Positions 46,687-56,500 of a stretch of DNA of 64,000 nucleotides are shown here, in pieces. The DNA lies in contig NZ_CP110012.1 of assembly GCF_025947365.1 (NCBI RefSeq), positions 1,798,001 to 1,862,000 of the forward strand, written 5' to 3'. How positions within the stretch are numbered: the first letter of the stretch is position 1; every line of letters starts with the position of its first letter. Position numbers and translations under genes: made by a program. Origin of the DNA: Flavobacterium sp. N502540. Lineage in GTDB: Bacteria > Bacteroidota > Bacteroidia > Flavobacteriales > Flavobacteriaceae. The notes under the pieces are model-generated. The model saw only the letters and a list, made by a program, of their open reading frames with translations. It did not search any database and had not been told where the DNA came from.

Positions 46687-46911
46687 ACCATATCTTTTTA
46701 GTCATTAAAAGAAGAAATAGTTAGCAACTATTTTTTGAATGTAAGGATTTTTGTAAATATTTGGAGTTAAGAGTCTTAATTGTATTTTACACTTTCTTAA
46801 AACACAAACAAAAAATCATAACACAGTGTTAATCGTTAGCTTTATGTAACAAAAAATCATAATTTAGACCCATAATTTAACTTTAGAATACTTATTAGAT
46901 ACATGAGTCAT

Positions 46912-48537
46912 ATGAAACATCTCAAATTATCTGCTTTTGCATTAATCGTTTTAGCAGGTTGCAGCACTACTTTGCAAGCGCAAAATTCGGCAACAAAAGA
47001 ATTTATTAAAGCTCCTTTAGCCGTTGTTAAAAAAGCCCCTGTTAGCGAAAATGAATTAAAAAGATGGAGTCATCTTGATTTAATCAAAGATTCGATCCCG
47101 GGAATGAGTGTCGATAGGGCTTACGCTGAATTATTACAGGGAAAAACCGGAAAGAAGGTGATCGTGGGAATTGTAGATTCAGGTGTCGATATCGAACATG
47201 AAGATCTGAAAGGGATGATCTGGACGAATCCAAAAGAAATACCGGGTAACGGAATCGACGACGATAAAAACGGATTTATTGATGATGTTAACGGATGGAA
47301 TTTCTTAGGAAATGCTGTTCATGAAAATCTTGAATTAACGCGTGTCGTTAAAAAAGGCGATGACGGATCTAAGGAGTATAAAGAGGCTTTGGCACAGTAT
47401 ACGAAAAAGTATGAAGAAGCTTTACGAGACAAGCAGCAATCTGACTTTTTGTTAGAAGTTCATAAAACAATACAAAAAGAACTTAATAAAACAACTTATA
47501 AAATTGAGGATTTAGATGTTATAACTTCTACAGATCCGAAAGTAGCTCAGAGCAAAGAAATCATGACTCAAATTTTAACGAATGCGGGGCCAACTTTTGA
47601 CCCTGACTCTGAGTTAAAAGAGTATAGTAAGCAGGTTTACGGTCAGTTGAACTACAACTTAAATAAAGAATTCGACGGAAGAAAAATTGTAGGTGATAAT
47701 CCGGAGGATATTAAAAACGCACGTTATGGAAATAACATCGTTTTTGGTCCTGATAAAGAGGAAGCACTTCACGGAACACACGTAGCCGGAATTATTGCGC
47801 AGGTTCGCGGGAATAACTTAGGAGGAGACGGAGTTAGCAATAATGTAGAAATCCTGACGGTAAGAGCTGTTCCGGATGGAGATGAGTACGATAAAGATAT
47901 TGCTTTAGGGATACGCTATGCAGTAGATAACGGAGCGAAAGTGATCAACGGAAGTTTCGGAAAAAGTTTCTCTCCTCATAAAAAATGGGTATATGATGCA
48001 ATAAAATATGCTGCGAAAAAAGATGTTTTGATTGTGCATGCCGCCGGAAATGACGGATACAATATTGATGAAACCAAAAACATCAACTATCCAAACGACT
48101 CAGAAGATAACGTTAAAGAGTTTGCGGATAACGTAATCACAATTGGTGCACTTAATAAAGAATATGGCGAAACTGTTGTAGCTGGATTTTCGAACTTCGG
48201 AAAAATAAACGTAGATGTTTTTGCTCCGGGAGAAGAGATTTATGCAACGGTACCTAATAACAAGTACAAATATCTGCAAGGAACTTCAATGGCTGCTCCA
48301 AATGCAGCAGGAGTTGCAGCACTGATACGTTCGTACTATCCAAAATTAAAAGCAGCTCAGGTAAAACAAATTTTAATGGAGTCAGGAGTTGCGCTTCCAT
48401 CAATGGTTGTTCTAGGAACAAATCCAAATCCGGAAGCAAAACCGGTGGCAGTTTCTTCCAAAGAATCATCAAGAACAGCTAAAATGGTCAACGCTTACAA
48501 TGCTTTATTGATGGCAGAAAAAATGTCTAAAAAATAA
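46912..48537 (+). CDS. S8 family (subtilisin-like) serine peptidase lipoprotein
   Basis: The protein has a lipoprotein signal (ALIVLAGC). The catalytic triad is clear: Asp in IVGIVDSGVDIEHEDL (about residue 89), His in HGTHVAGIIAQ (about 286) and Ser in GTSMAAPNAAGVAAL (about 458). A long insert between Asp and His (about 115-270, charged and helical) is larger than in basic subtilisins. It is likely a periplasmic or surface protease. The upstream in-frame ATG at 46903 would add MSH; the MKHLKLSAFAL start is preferred as the signal peptide. No sorting domain. Confidence 0.88.
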   Translation: MKHLKLSAFALIVLAGCSTTLQAQNSATKEFIKAPLAVVKKAPVSENELKRWSHLDLIKDSIPGMSVDRAYAELLQGKTGKKVIVGIVDSGVDIEHEDLKGMIWTNPKEIPGNGIDDDKNGFIDDVNGWNFLGNAVHENLELTRVVKKGDDGSKEYKEALAQYTKKYEEALRDKQQSDFLLEVHKTIQKELNKTTYKIEDLDVITSTDPKVAQSKEIMTQILTNAGPTFDPDSELKEYSKQVYGQLNYNLNKEFDGRKIVGDNPEDIKNARYGNNIVFGPDKEEALHGTHVAGIIAQVRGNNLGGDGVSNNVEILTVRAVPDGDEYDKDIALGIRYAVDNGAKVINGSFGKSFSPHKKWVYDAIKYAAKKDVLIVHAAGNDGYNIDETKNINYPNDSEDNVKEFADNVITIGALNKEYGETVVAGFSNFGKINVDVFAPGEEIYATVPNNKYKYLQGTSMAAPNAAGVAALIRSYYPKLKAAQVKQILMESGVALPSMVVLGTNPNPEAKPVAVSSKESSRTAKMVNAYNALLMAEKMSKK

Positions 48538-48559
48538 ACAAAAACAGAATACTAATGTA

Positions 48560-48583
48560 ATGGAAGAGTTCGCGCTCTTCCAT
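48560..48583 (+). terminator. Hairpin between the S8 and M1 peptidase genes
   Basis: ATGGAAGAG and CTCTTCCAT pair around TTCGCG. The following T run is short, so it may act as a partial terminator. Confidence 0.45.
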
Positions 48584-48599
48584 TTTGATTGAAATAACC

Positions 48600-50480
48600 A
48601 TGCGAAAAATTTTACTACTATCTTTTTTGAGTTTGAGTTTAAACTCAGCATTTGCACAAAGCGCTCCTTATTGGCAACAACATGTCGATTACAAAATGGA
48701 AGTCTCCATGGATGTAAAAAACTATCAGTACAAAGGAAAACAAGAGTTAGTGTACACAAACAACTCTCCTGATACTTTAAAGAAAGTGTATTACCATTTG
48801 TTTTTGAATGCGTTTCAGCCGGGAAGTGAAATGGATGCACGTCTGCATTCTATAAAAGATCCTGATGGAAGAATGGTAAATAAAATAAAAGGCGCAGATG
48901 GTAAAGAAACCAAACAGAGCCGAATTGAAACTTTAAAACCAAATGAAATTGGGTATTTAAAAGTTTCAGACTTGAAACAAGATGGCGTTTCGGCGCAAAC
49001 GAGAGTTTCAGGAACTATTTTAGAAGTGACTTTGGTGAAACCAATTTTACCAAATTCTAAAACAACCTTTACTTTAGATTTTGACGGGCAAGTTCCGGTT
49101 CAGGTTCGTCGTACAGGACGTAATAATTCTGAAGGAGTTGAATTGTCAATGTCACAATGGTACCCAAAATTAGCCGAATTTGATTTTGAAGGCTGGCACG
49201 CAGATCCATACATCGCTAGAGAATTTCATGGCGTGTGGGGGAACTTTGATGTGAAAATTACAATCGATAAAGATTATACTATCGGAGGTTCAGGATATTT
49301 AGAAGATAAGAATCAAATAGGCCACGGTTATGAAGATGCTGGCGTAACCGTTACTTATCCAAAGAAAACAAAAACATTGACCTGGCATTTTATTGCACCA
49401 AACGTTCATGATTTTACCTGGGCAGCAGATAAAGAATACACACATGATATTGTAAAAGGACCCAATGATGTTGATTTGCACTTCTTCTACAAAAACAATC
49501 CAAAAACAACTGCAAATTGGAAACAATTAGAACCTTTAATGGTGAAAGTAATGGATTATTACAACCACAGAGTGGGAGCATATCCGTACAAACAATACTC
49601 TTTTATTCAGGGTGGAGATGGCGGAATGGAGTATGCAATGTGTACTCTGATGCTTGGAAACGGAACTCTTGAAGGAATTTTAGGAACAGCAACTCATGAA
49701 TTAGGACATTCCTGGTTTCAGCATATTTTGGCTTCAAACGAATCAAAACACCCTTGGATGGATGAAGGTTTTACCACTTACATTGAAGACAGTGCTTTGA
49801 ATGAATTAAAAGGGGATAAAAAAGAAGTGAATCCATTTAAAGGAAATTATGCATCTTATTACAGCTTAGTTAATTCAGGAAAAGAACAACCGCAAACAAC
49901 TCATGGAGACCGTTATGATGAAAACAGACCTTATAGTATTTCTTCTTATGTAAAAGGAAGTCTTTTCTTGTCGCAATTAGAATATGTAATTGGGAAAGAA
50001 AATGTAGACGCTACTTTGAAAAGATATTACAATGATTTCAAATTCAAACACCCTACTCCAAATGATATTAAAAGATCAGCAGAGAGAGTTTCAGGAGCAG
50101 AATTAGATTGGTATTTAATCGATTGGACAGGAACTACCAATACTATTGATTATGGTATCAAAGAAGTAGCGGATAACGCAGGAAAAACGAATGTTACTTT
50201 AGAAAGAATCGGAAGAATGCCAATGCCGATTGATTTAACAGTGGAGTATACAGACGGAACTTCTGAAAGCTTCTACATTCCGTTAAGAATGATGAATTTC
50301 ATCAAACCAAATCCAAATCCGAATGAAAAAAGAACTGTTTTAGACGACTGGGCCTGGGCACAATCGAACTACAGTTTTACAATAGATAAAAATAAAACTG
50401 CCATTAAGAAAATCACGATTGATCCAAGCGGATTAATGGCTGATGTAAAAGCAGCAAATAATGTTTATGAGGTGAAATAA
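48600..50480 (+). CDS. M1 family aminopeptidase-like metallopeptidase
   Basis: The 626-aa exported protein has a signal peptide (MRKILLLSFLSLSLNSAFA), a beta-rich N-terminal domain, and the M1 catalytic core: GGMEYAM (exopeptidase motif in place of GAMEN), and HELGHSWFQ with the glutamate ligand 18 residues on in MDEGFTTY (zinc site HExxHx18E, about residue 366). It should release N-terminal residues from peptides in the periplasm or outside the cell. It lies 63 bases after the S8 peptidase gene on the same strand. The start at 48585 (TTG) would add MIEIT, so ATG at 48600 is chosen. Confidence 0.9.
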   Translation: MRKILLLSFLSLSLNSAFAQSAPYWQQHVDYKMEVSMDVKNYQYKGKQELVYTNNSPDTLKKVYYHLFLNAFQPGSEMDARLHSIKDPDGRMVNKIKGADGKETKQSRIETLKPNEIGYLKVSDLKQDGVSAQTRVSGTILEVTLVKPILPNSKTTFTLDFDGQVPVQVRRTGRNNSEGVELSMSQWYPKLAEFDFEGWHADPYIAREFHGVWGNFDVKITIDKDYTIGGSGYLEDKNQIGHGYEDAGVTVTYPKKTKTLTWHFIAPNVHDFTWAADKEYTHDIVKGPNDVDLHFFYKNNPKTTANWKQLEPLMVKVMDYYNHRVGAYPYKQYSFIQGGDGGMEYAMCTLMLGNGTLEGILGTATHELGHSWFQHILASNESKHPWMDEGFTTYIEDSALNELKGDKKEVNPFKGNYASYYSLVNSGKEQPQTTHGDRYDENRPYSISSYVKGSLFLSQLEYVIGKENVDATLKRYYNDFKFKHPTPNDIKRSAERVSGAELDWYLIDWTGTTNTIDYGIKEVADNAGKTNVTLERIGRMPMPIDLTVEYTDGTSESFYIPLRMMNFIKPNPNPNEKRTVLDDWAWAQSNYSFTIDKNKTAIKKITIDPSGLMADVKAANNVYEVK

Positions 50481-50495
50481 TAGTCACTTAAATAT

Positions 50496-50535
50496 AAAAA
50501 AAGCCAAAGTTAGTTTTCTGCTAGCTTTGGCTTTT
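50496..50535. terminator. Terminator between the M1 peptidase and DUF5683 genes
   Basis: AAAAAGCCAAAG and CTTTGGCTTTTT form the stem, flanked by A and T. The two genes converge on it. Confidence 0.8.
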
Positions 50536-50540
50536 TGTCT

Positions 50541-51056
50541 TTAGAAGTTGTAAATACAGCTAAAACCGAAGTCGCTTTTTAAAGTTATAGTATTTGTATT
50601 TATCATAGGTCTTAGTGTTAATGGTTTGCTTGCATTAAATTGTGATAAAGAAGGGGCAATATTTGCATCAATAATATTTAAAGCATAGAATAGAATAATA
50701 CATAATAGAGACAGATCTCTTTTTAGCTTGAATTGTTTTTGAGCAGCAAGTAATTGAGAATTACTTAAATCAGATAAATATTCTGAATCACTTTGTTTTT
50801 CGGCAAGTCTGTTTTTATATTCATTCCGATATATGTTGTATTGCTTCTGATTGTCGATATATAAAGATATACCAATACCAATCGTTCCATAAATAAATGG
50901 AACTTTCCAGTATTTTTTATTATAAACCTGACCCAGTCCGGGTAAAATTGCAGAGTAAAAATTTACTTTAACGGAATTCAAAGAATCGGGTATTTTATTA
51001 GTTTGAGAATAAAGAGATAAAGTAAAAAGACATACAAAAATTAGAAAGAAACGCAT
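50541..51056 (-). CDS. DUF5683 domain-containing membrane protein
   Basis: The 171-aa protein has a signal peptide (MRFFLIFVCLFTLSLYSQ) followed by SAILPGLGQVYNKKYWKVP, the DUF5683 hallmark, then two or more membrane helices and a short beta tail. The family is common in Bacteroidota, often near parB or lepB; its function is unknown. The ATG at 51056 was chosen because the upstream extension (MWESNLKT) lacks signal-peptide character. Confidence 0.75.
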   Translation of the reverse strand: MRFFLIFVCLFTLSLYSQTNKIPDSLNSVKVNFYSAILPGLGQVYNKKYWKVPFIYGTIGIGISLYIDNQKQYNIYRNEYKNRLAEKQSDSEYLSDLSNSQLLAAQKQFKLKRDLSLLCIILFYALNIIDANIAPSLSQFNASKPLTLRPMINTNTITLKSDFGFSCIYNF

Positions 51057-51174
51057 AGTTTTCAAATTAGATTCCCACAAAAAAACAATAAAATAAGATT
51101 TTTCTTTAATTTAAAAGTTTTAAACTTCAAAACTAAAGCTTTTTTGTAGTACATTGGCTTCAAAAATTAGTAAA

Positions 51175-51522
51175 ATGACTTTTGGAACTAGATTGCAAAA
51201 ATTAAGAGGAGAAAAAAGGATGTCGCAAAAGGAGATTTCGACTATTCTGAAAGTTTCACAAACGATTTATGGAAAATGGGAAAGCGATATCTTTTATCCA
51301 ACGTATAAAAACTTAAAGAAAATTGCGGTTTTTTACAACATTAGCGTAGATGTGCTGGTAGATGTTAAAGATAAAAGAAAAGCGGGTAAGATTTTAATTT
51401 CAGATAATCTGACCGCAGATCCGGTATCTTTCATTACCATATTTAAACTCCTGAAAAGAATAGAAAAGACTGTTTTATTGATCGAAAAGCAAACAGCGAT
51501 TCCGGAGAAAGAAGGAGAATGA
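51175..51522 (+). CDS. XRE-family helix-turn-helix regulator
   Basis: The 115-aa protein has an N-terminal Cro/C1-type HTH (FGTRLQKLRGEKRMSQKEIS, about 3-22, and the recognition part VSQTIYGKWESD) and a predicted C-terminal coiled helix (LLKRIEKTVLLIEKQTAIPE) that probably dimerises. The upstream in-frame TTG at 51154 would add seven residues; the ATG at 51175 is preferred. Single gene followed by terminators. Confidence 0.82.
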   Translation: MTFGTRLQKLRGEKRMSQKEISTILKVSQTIYGKWESDIFYPTYKNLKKIAVFYNISVDVLVDVKDKRKAGKILISDNLTADPVSFITIFKLLKRIEKTVLLIEKQTAIPEKEGE

Positions 51523-51569
51523 AAAAGTCCCGTTTAATTTTAGAAATAAATTTTAAAAGGGACTTTTTT
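51522..51569 (+). terminator. Terminator after the XRE gene
   Basis: AAAAAGTCCC and GGGACTTTTT pair across a loop that itself has TTTAATTTTA/TAAATTTTAAA symmetry. Confidence 0.7.
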
Positions 51570-51672
51570 ATTAATAGATTATTTTCTCAAAAAGCAACCA
51601 GATGGAGAAGAATAGAAAAATCTCCATTCCACTGTCTAATAAGTAATATCGGTGAGCAAATGAGAAGCATAA

Positions 51673-51700
51673 AAAAAACGCACAATTTGTGCGTTTTTTT
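51673..51700. terminator. Terminator after L-threonine dehydrogenase (bidirectional)
   Basis: AACGCACAA and TTGTGCGTT form a near-perfect stem with flanking A and T runs. It serves the convergent minus-strand dehydrogenase. Confidence 0.75.
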
Positions 51701-51716
51701 ATTTTATAAGCAGATG

Positions 51717-52655
51717 TTATCCCAAATGCTCTAACATGTCTTTTGTCATGGTTTCCAGATCAAAAGTGTGTTTCCAGTCCCAGTCTTCTCTTGCCTGAGA
51801 ATCGTCGATACTAGCCGGCCAGCTGTCCGCAATTTTCTGGCGGAAATCAGGGTTGTATGTTATTTCGAATTCAGGAATATGTTTCTTAATTTCTGCGGCA
51901 ATTTCAGTAGGAGTAAAACTCATTGCAGCTAAATTGTAGGATGAATGTATTTTGATTTTTTCTGCCGGAGCTTTCATGATATTAATAGTTGCATCAATAG
52001 CATCATCCATATACATCATTGGCATTTTTGTTTCCGAAGATAAAAAGCACTCGTATTTTTTATCGGCAATAGCTTTGTAAAAAATATCAACAGCGTAATC
52101 TGTAGTTCCGCCACCCGGAGGCGTCGACCAGCTGATTAAGCCCGGATAACGGATGCTTCGAACATCAACTCCGTAAATATTATGGTAGTATTCGCACCAT
52201 CTTTCTCCCGCTTGTTTACTAATTCCGTAAACCGTAGAAGGCTCCATTACGGTATATTGAGGTGTATTTTCTTTAGGAGTAGTAGGTCCGAAAACCGCAA
52301 TACTGGAAGGCCAGAATATCTTTTTTATCTTTTTGGCTTTTGCTAAATTTAAAACATGAAATAATGAATTCATATTCAGATCCCAGGCAAATGCAGGGTT
52401 TTTCTCAGCTGTAGCCGATAAAAGTGCTGCCATCAAATAAATGTCAGTAATTTGATGTACTTCAACAAGATGCTCAATTTGGTTGAAATCTAAAGCATTG
52501 ACTACTTCAAACGGACCGGAATTTACAACGTCAGTATTTAATTTTCTAATATCAGAAGCAATTACATTGTCTGTTCCGTATAGTTTGCGCAGTTTTTGAG
52601 TCAGTTCCGTCCCAATTTGACCGCAGGCACCAATGATTAATATTTTTGGATTCAT
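51717..52655 (-). CDS. NAD-dependent L-threonine dehydrogenase, short-chain (epimerase-like) type
   Basis: The 312-aa Rossmann protein has GACGQIGTEL (about 9-18, NAD binding), FWPSSIAVFGPT with the Ser/Thr of the triad, and YGISKQAGERWCEYY with the catalytic Tyr and Lys. IRYPGLISWSTPPGGGTTDY is a characteristic motif of the flavobacterial short-chain L-threonine dehydrogenases, which oxidise L-threonine to 2-amino-3-oxobutyrate. The length agrees with that group. A -7 box (TATATTTG on the minus strand, 52681-52688) lies inside the possible upstream extension, supporting the ATG at 52655 over the one at 52700. Confidence 0.85.
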   Translation of the reverse strand: MNPKILIIGACGQIGTELTQKLRKLYGTDNVIASDIRKLNTDVVNSGPFEVVNALDFNQIEHLVEVHQITDIYLMAALLSATAEKNPAFAWDLNMNSLFHVLNLAKAKKIKKIFWPSSIAVFGPTTPKENTPQYTVMEPSTVYGISKQAGERWCEYYHNIYGVDVRSIRYPGLISWSTPPGGGTTDYAVDIFYKAIADKKYECFLSSETKMPMMYMDDAIDATINIMKAPAEKIKIHSSYNLAAMSFTPTEIAAEIKKHIPEFEITYNPDFRQKIADSWPASIDDSQAREDWDWKHTFDLETMTKDMLEHLG

Positions 52656-52965
52656 TTTTTTGAATAGTTTTTTTGAAAGACAAATATAACGTTTTCGCAA
52701 ATGTTTTCGCTTTTAAGGAGAACAAATTATAAATTTAACAATGATAAAGATTCTTTTTTAGATTATTCGCTGTTGAATACAGAATGTAAATTGTAAAATA
52801 TAAGTATTTTCGATCAGGAATTCAGGATTTTTCCATAAGTCTTACAAAGTAGAATTCCTAAATTTGTTTCGGTCTATTAGCCGCTAAATAATGCAATTTG
52901 TACCAAAAATCAGAATTCGTAATTGTAAAATTACTTCGTAACTTTGTAGCTTAATGTTTTACCAA
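52656..52965. other. Intergenic region with divergent promoters
   Basis: Contains the -7 box of the dehydrogenase gene (52681-52688, minus strand) and TAACTTTG (52939-52946, plus strand), 20 bases before the lipoprotein start. Nothing else is recognisable. Confidence 0.45.
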
Positions 52966-53592
52966 ATGAAATATAAGATATCTCTTTTTTTGCTTTTTGT
53001 TTTTGTATTGAATTCATGTCAGAATGAAGATGAAAAACGCCGCGCTGAAAACGAAAAGGAAGCCAAAAAAAACGAAGTCATTTTTAATAAAATCAATAAA
53101 AGCTGGTCTTTTATCGATGAGCCAATCAACGAAATCTCGGAGCAAAAAGTGAATTCGTGGAGTGAGTGGCGCGATTTTCTGAACGAACTCAGAGATAAAC
53201 CCAGAAAAACAATTGGAGCATTTCAAAAAAAGTCAGCAGCGATTTCAAAAAAAGTAATGGCTTTAAACAATAATATTCCTGCAGAATTCAATATTCCACA
53301 GATCAGAAGCCGAATTTCTATTTTGATTACAAAAGTCAGAATGATGGATTTATTCATTCATCTGAATCAGATTCCTTCGGAGAAAGTAACATTTTTAATT
53401 GGTGAAATCAACAAAGAATTGGTTTCATTAGAAAGACAAATGGACGTTGTTATTGTAAAAAGTAAAATTCCGAAAGAAGAAGGTGAGGAAGATTTCTTAA
53501 GAATGTTAGATACCGCTCGTGCCATTCCAAACGAGACCACAGCTCCGGTTCCGGTAAAAAATATAGATCCAAATACACCAAAAGTTGAGTAA
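52966..53592 (+). CDS. Helical lipoprotein upstream of mfd
   Basis: The lipoprotein signal (MKYKISLFLLFVFVLNSC, Cys18) is followed by a charged, helix-rich mature part with coiled-coil character (NEDEKRRAENEKEAKKN, then WSEWRDFLNELRDK and LISKEL-type heptads), ending in a proline-rich tail (TTAPVPVKN). No known domain. Its last 8 bases overlap the mfd start, so the two are co-expressed. The functional link to transcription-coupled repair is unclear. The ATG at 52966 is chosen over 52954. Confidence 0.7.
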   Translation: MKYKISLFLLFVFVLNSCQNEDEKRRAENEKEAKKNEVIFNKINKSWSFIDEPINEISEQKVNSWSEWRDFLNELRDKPRKTIGAFQKKSAAISKKVMALNNNIPAEFNIPQIRSRISILITKVRMMDLFIHLNQIPSEKVTFLIGEINKELVSLERQMDVVIVKSKIPKEEGEEDFLRMLDTARAIPNETTAPVPVKNIDPNTPKVE

Positions 53593-56500
53593 AAACGCCT
53601 TATATACCCTGTATGATGATCTGCCAAAAAATCAGCAGATTGCCACACAATTACTGGAACAGAAACAAATAAAAATGCATCTTAACGGATTGTTAGGATC
53701 AGCAGTTTCATTTGTTTTGCGTGCTGTTTTCAAAAAATCAGAATTGCCTTTTTTAGTTGTTTTAGACAACAAAGAAGAAGCGGCTTATTATTTGAACGAT
53801 CTCGAACAAATGATCGGAGAACAGGATGTGTTGTTTTATCCCGCGTCATTTCGCCGTCCGTATCAAATTGATGAAACAGACAATGCCAATGTTTTGCTTC
53901 GTGCTGAGGTTTTAAACCGAATCAATTCCCGTAAAAAACCGGCAGTGATTGTTACTTATCCTGAAGCACTTTTCGAAAAAGTAGTGACACGAAGGGAACT
54001 CGATAAAAACACTTTGAAAGTCGCTTTGAACGATAAAATTTCGATAGATTTCATCAACGAAGTTTTGTTTGAATATGAATTTAAAAGAGTCGATTTTATC
54101 ACAGAACCGGGAGAGTTTTCTGTTCGTGGAGGAATTGTCGATGTCTTCTCATTTTCTAACGATCATCCGTACCGAATAGAGTTTTTTGGTAACGAAGTAG
54201 ACAGCATCAGAAGTTTTGATGTCGAAACACAACTATCAGTAGAAACCCATAAGAAGATCACGATAATCCCGAATGTCGAGAACAAACTTTTTCAGGAAAA
54301 CAGAGAGAGTTTCTTAGACTATATTGCCGAGAAAACCGTCTTGTTTATTCAAAATACAGAAGGACTTTTTACTCAGTTAGACAAACAATTCGTCAGGGCT
54401 GAAGAAGCTTTCGAGAAGCTTTCAAAAGAAATAAAACACGCAGAACCTGAAAAGCTATTTTTAAATCAAACCTCATTTATCAAACGGGCGCTAGATTTTT
54501 CAATAGTCGAATTGGCTTCAAAACCTGTTTTCAAAACTACAAAAACGTTCGATTTCCATATTCACCCTCAGCCTTCCTTCAACAAACAATTTGATTTGCT
54601 GCTGAATAATCTGAGTGATAATCATTTTAACGGATATAAAAATTATCTGTTCTGTTCGAATGAAACGCAAGCCAAACGTTTTCATGATATTTTTGAAACT
54701 TTAGACGAGGCCAATTCCGAGAACATTCGAAAACAATACCATACCGTTGTATTGCCTTTGTTTCAGGGGTTTATTGACGAAGAAAGCCAGATTACTGCCT
54801 ATACCGATCACCAGATTTTTGAGCGTTATCATAAGTTTAATATCAAAAACGGATATTCGAAAAAACAGAATATTACGCTTAAGGAATTAACAGCGCTTTC
54901 CGTTGGTGATTATGTAACGCATATTGATCACGGAATTGGGAAATTTGGCGGCTTGCAGAAAATTCAGGTCGAAGGAAAAACACAGGAAGCGATAAAACTG
55001 GTTTATGCCGATAATGATATTGTGTATGTGAGTATTCACTCGCTTCATAAAATCTCAAAATACAACGGAAAAGACGGAACTCCTCCCAAAATATATAAAC
55101 TGGGATCGAACGCCTGGAAAGTTTTAAAACAAAAAACCAAAGCGCGTGTCAAACATATTGCCTTCAATTTGATTCAGTTGTATGCCAAACGACGTTTGGA
55201 AAAAGGGTTTCAGTTTGCACCGGACAGTTATTTACAGAACGAATTAGAGAGTTCGTTTATATACGAAGACACCCCAGATCAAACTAAATCAACACAAGAG
55301 GTTAAAGCGGATATGGAAAGCGATCGTCCGATGGATCGTTTAGTTTGTGGTGATGTAGGTTTTGGAAAAACAGAGGTAGCGATTCGTGCGGCGTTTAAGG
55401 CAGTAGACAATAGCAAACAGGTAGCTGTTTTGGTTCCAACCACCATTTTGGCTTACCAGCATTACCGTACGTTTTCAGAACGTTTGAAAGACATGCCGGT
55501 TACCATTGGTTATATGAACCGCTTTAGAACCGCCAAACAGAAAGCGCAAACTTTAAAAGATTTAGCAGAAGGAAAACTGGATATTGTGATTGGAACACAC
55601 CAATTAGTCAATAAAAATGTAGTTTTTAAAGACCTTGGTTTATTGATTGTCGACGAGGAACAAAAGTTTGGAGTAAACGTAAAAGATAAACTTAAGACCA
55701 TTGCTGCGAATGTCGATACACTAACATTAACGGCAACGCCAATCCCGAGAACGTTGCAGTTTTCATTAATGGCAGCGAGAGATTTGTCTGTTATTACAAC
55801 TCCTCCGCCAAACCGATATCCTATAGAAACCAATGTTGTTGGGTTTAATGAAGAGATAATCCGTGATGCCATTTCGTATGAAATTCAGCGTAACGGTCAG
55901 GTTTTCTTCATCAATAACCGAATCGAAAATATAAAAGAAGTTGCCGGTATGATTCAGCGTTTGGTACCAAATGCCAGAGTTGGAATCGGTCACGGACAAA
56001 TGGAGGGTGCGAAACTCGAAGAATTGATGCTGGGTTTCATGAACGGCGATTTCGATGTTCTGGTAGCCACAACAATTATCGAAAGTGGTCTGGACGTACC
56101 AAATGCCAACACGATTTTCATCAACAATGCCAATAATTTTGGATTGTCTGATTTACATCAAATGCGAGGAAGAGTAGGTCGAAGCAATAAAAAAGCATTC
56201 TGTTATTTCATCTGTCCGCCTTATTCCTCTATGACCGAAGATGCCAGAAAACGTATTCAGGCTTTAGAGCAATTTAGCGAATTAGGTAGCGGTTTTAACA
56301 TTGCGATGAAAGATCTTGAAATTCGTGGTGCAGGAGATCTATTGGGGGGAGAACAAAGTGGTTTCATTAATGAAATTGGATTTGATACCTACCAAAAAAT
56401 CATGAATGAGGCCATCGAAGAATTGAAGGAGAATGAGTTCAAAGACTTATATCCGGAAGAGAACGATATTGAAACCAAGGAATATGTAAAAGACCTGCAA

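Larger units (their letters stand above)
46394..46902. other. Gap between the RCC1-LRR gene and the S8 peptidase gene, with a decayed LRR gene start
   Basis: Contains the remnant start codon and leader (46582-46614) and the fourth copy of the LRR-family promoter (46642-46686), both on the minus strand. The rest is AT-rich. The minus-strand frame across 46517-46705 crosses the promoter and is not a gene. Confidence 0.6.

Noticed and set aside
46517-46705. Minus-strand 62-codon frame
   Set aside because: It runs across the promoter palindrome and the leader remnant in a different frame and encodes nothing recognisable.
51519-51734. Plus-strand 71-codon frame after the XRE gene
   Set aside because: It translates two terminator hairpins and the end of the convergent dehydrogenase gene.
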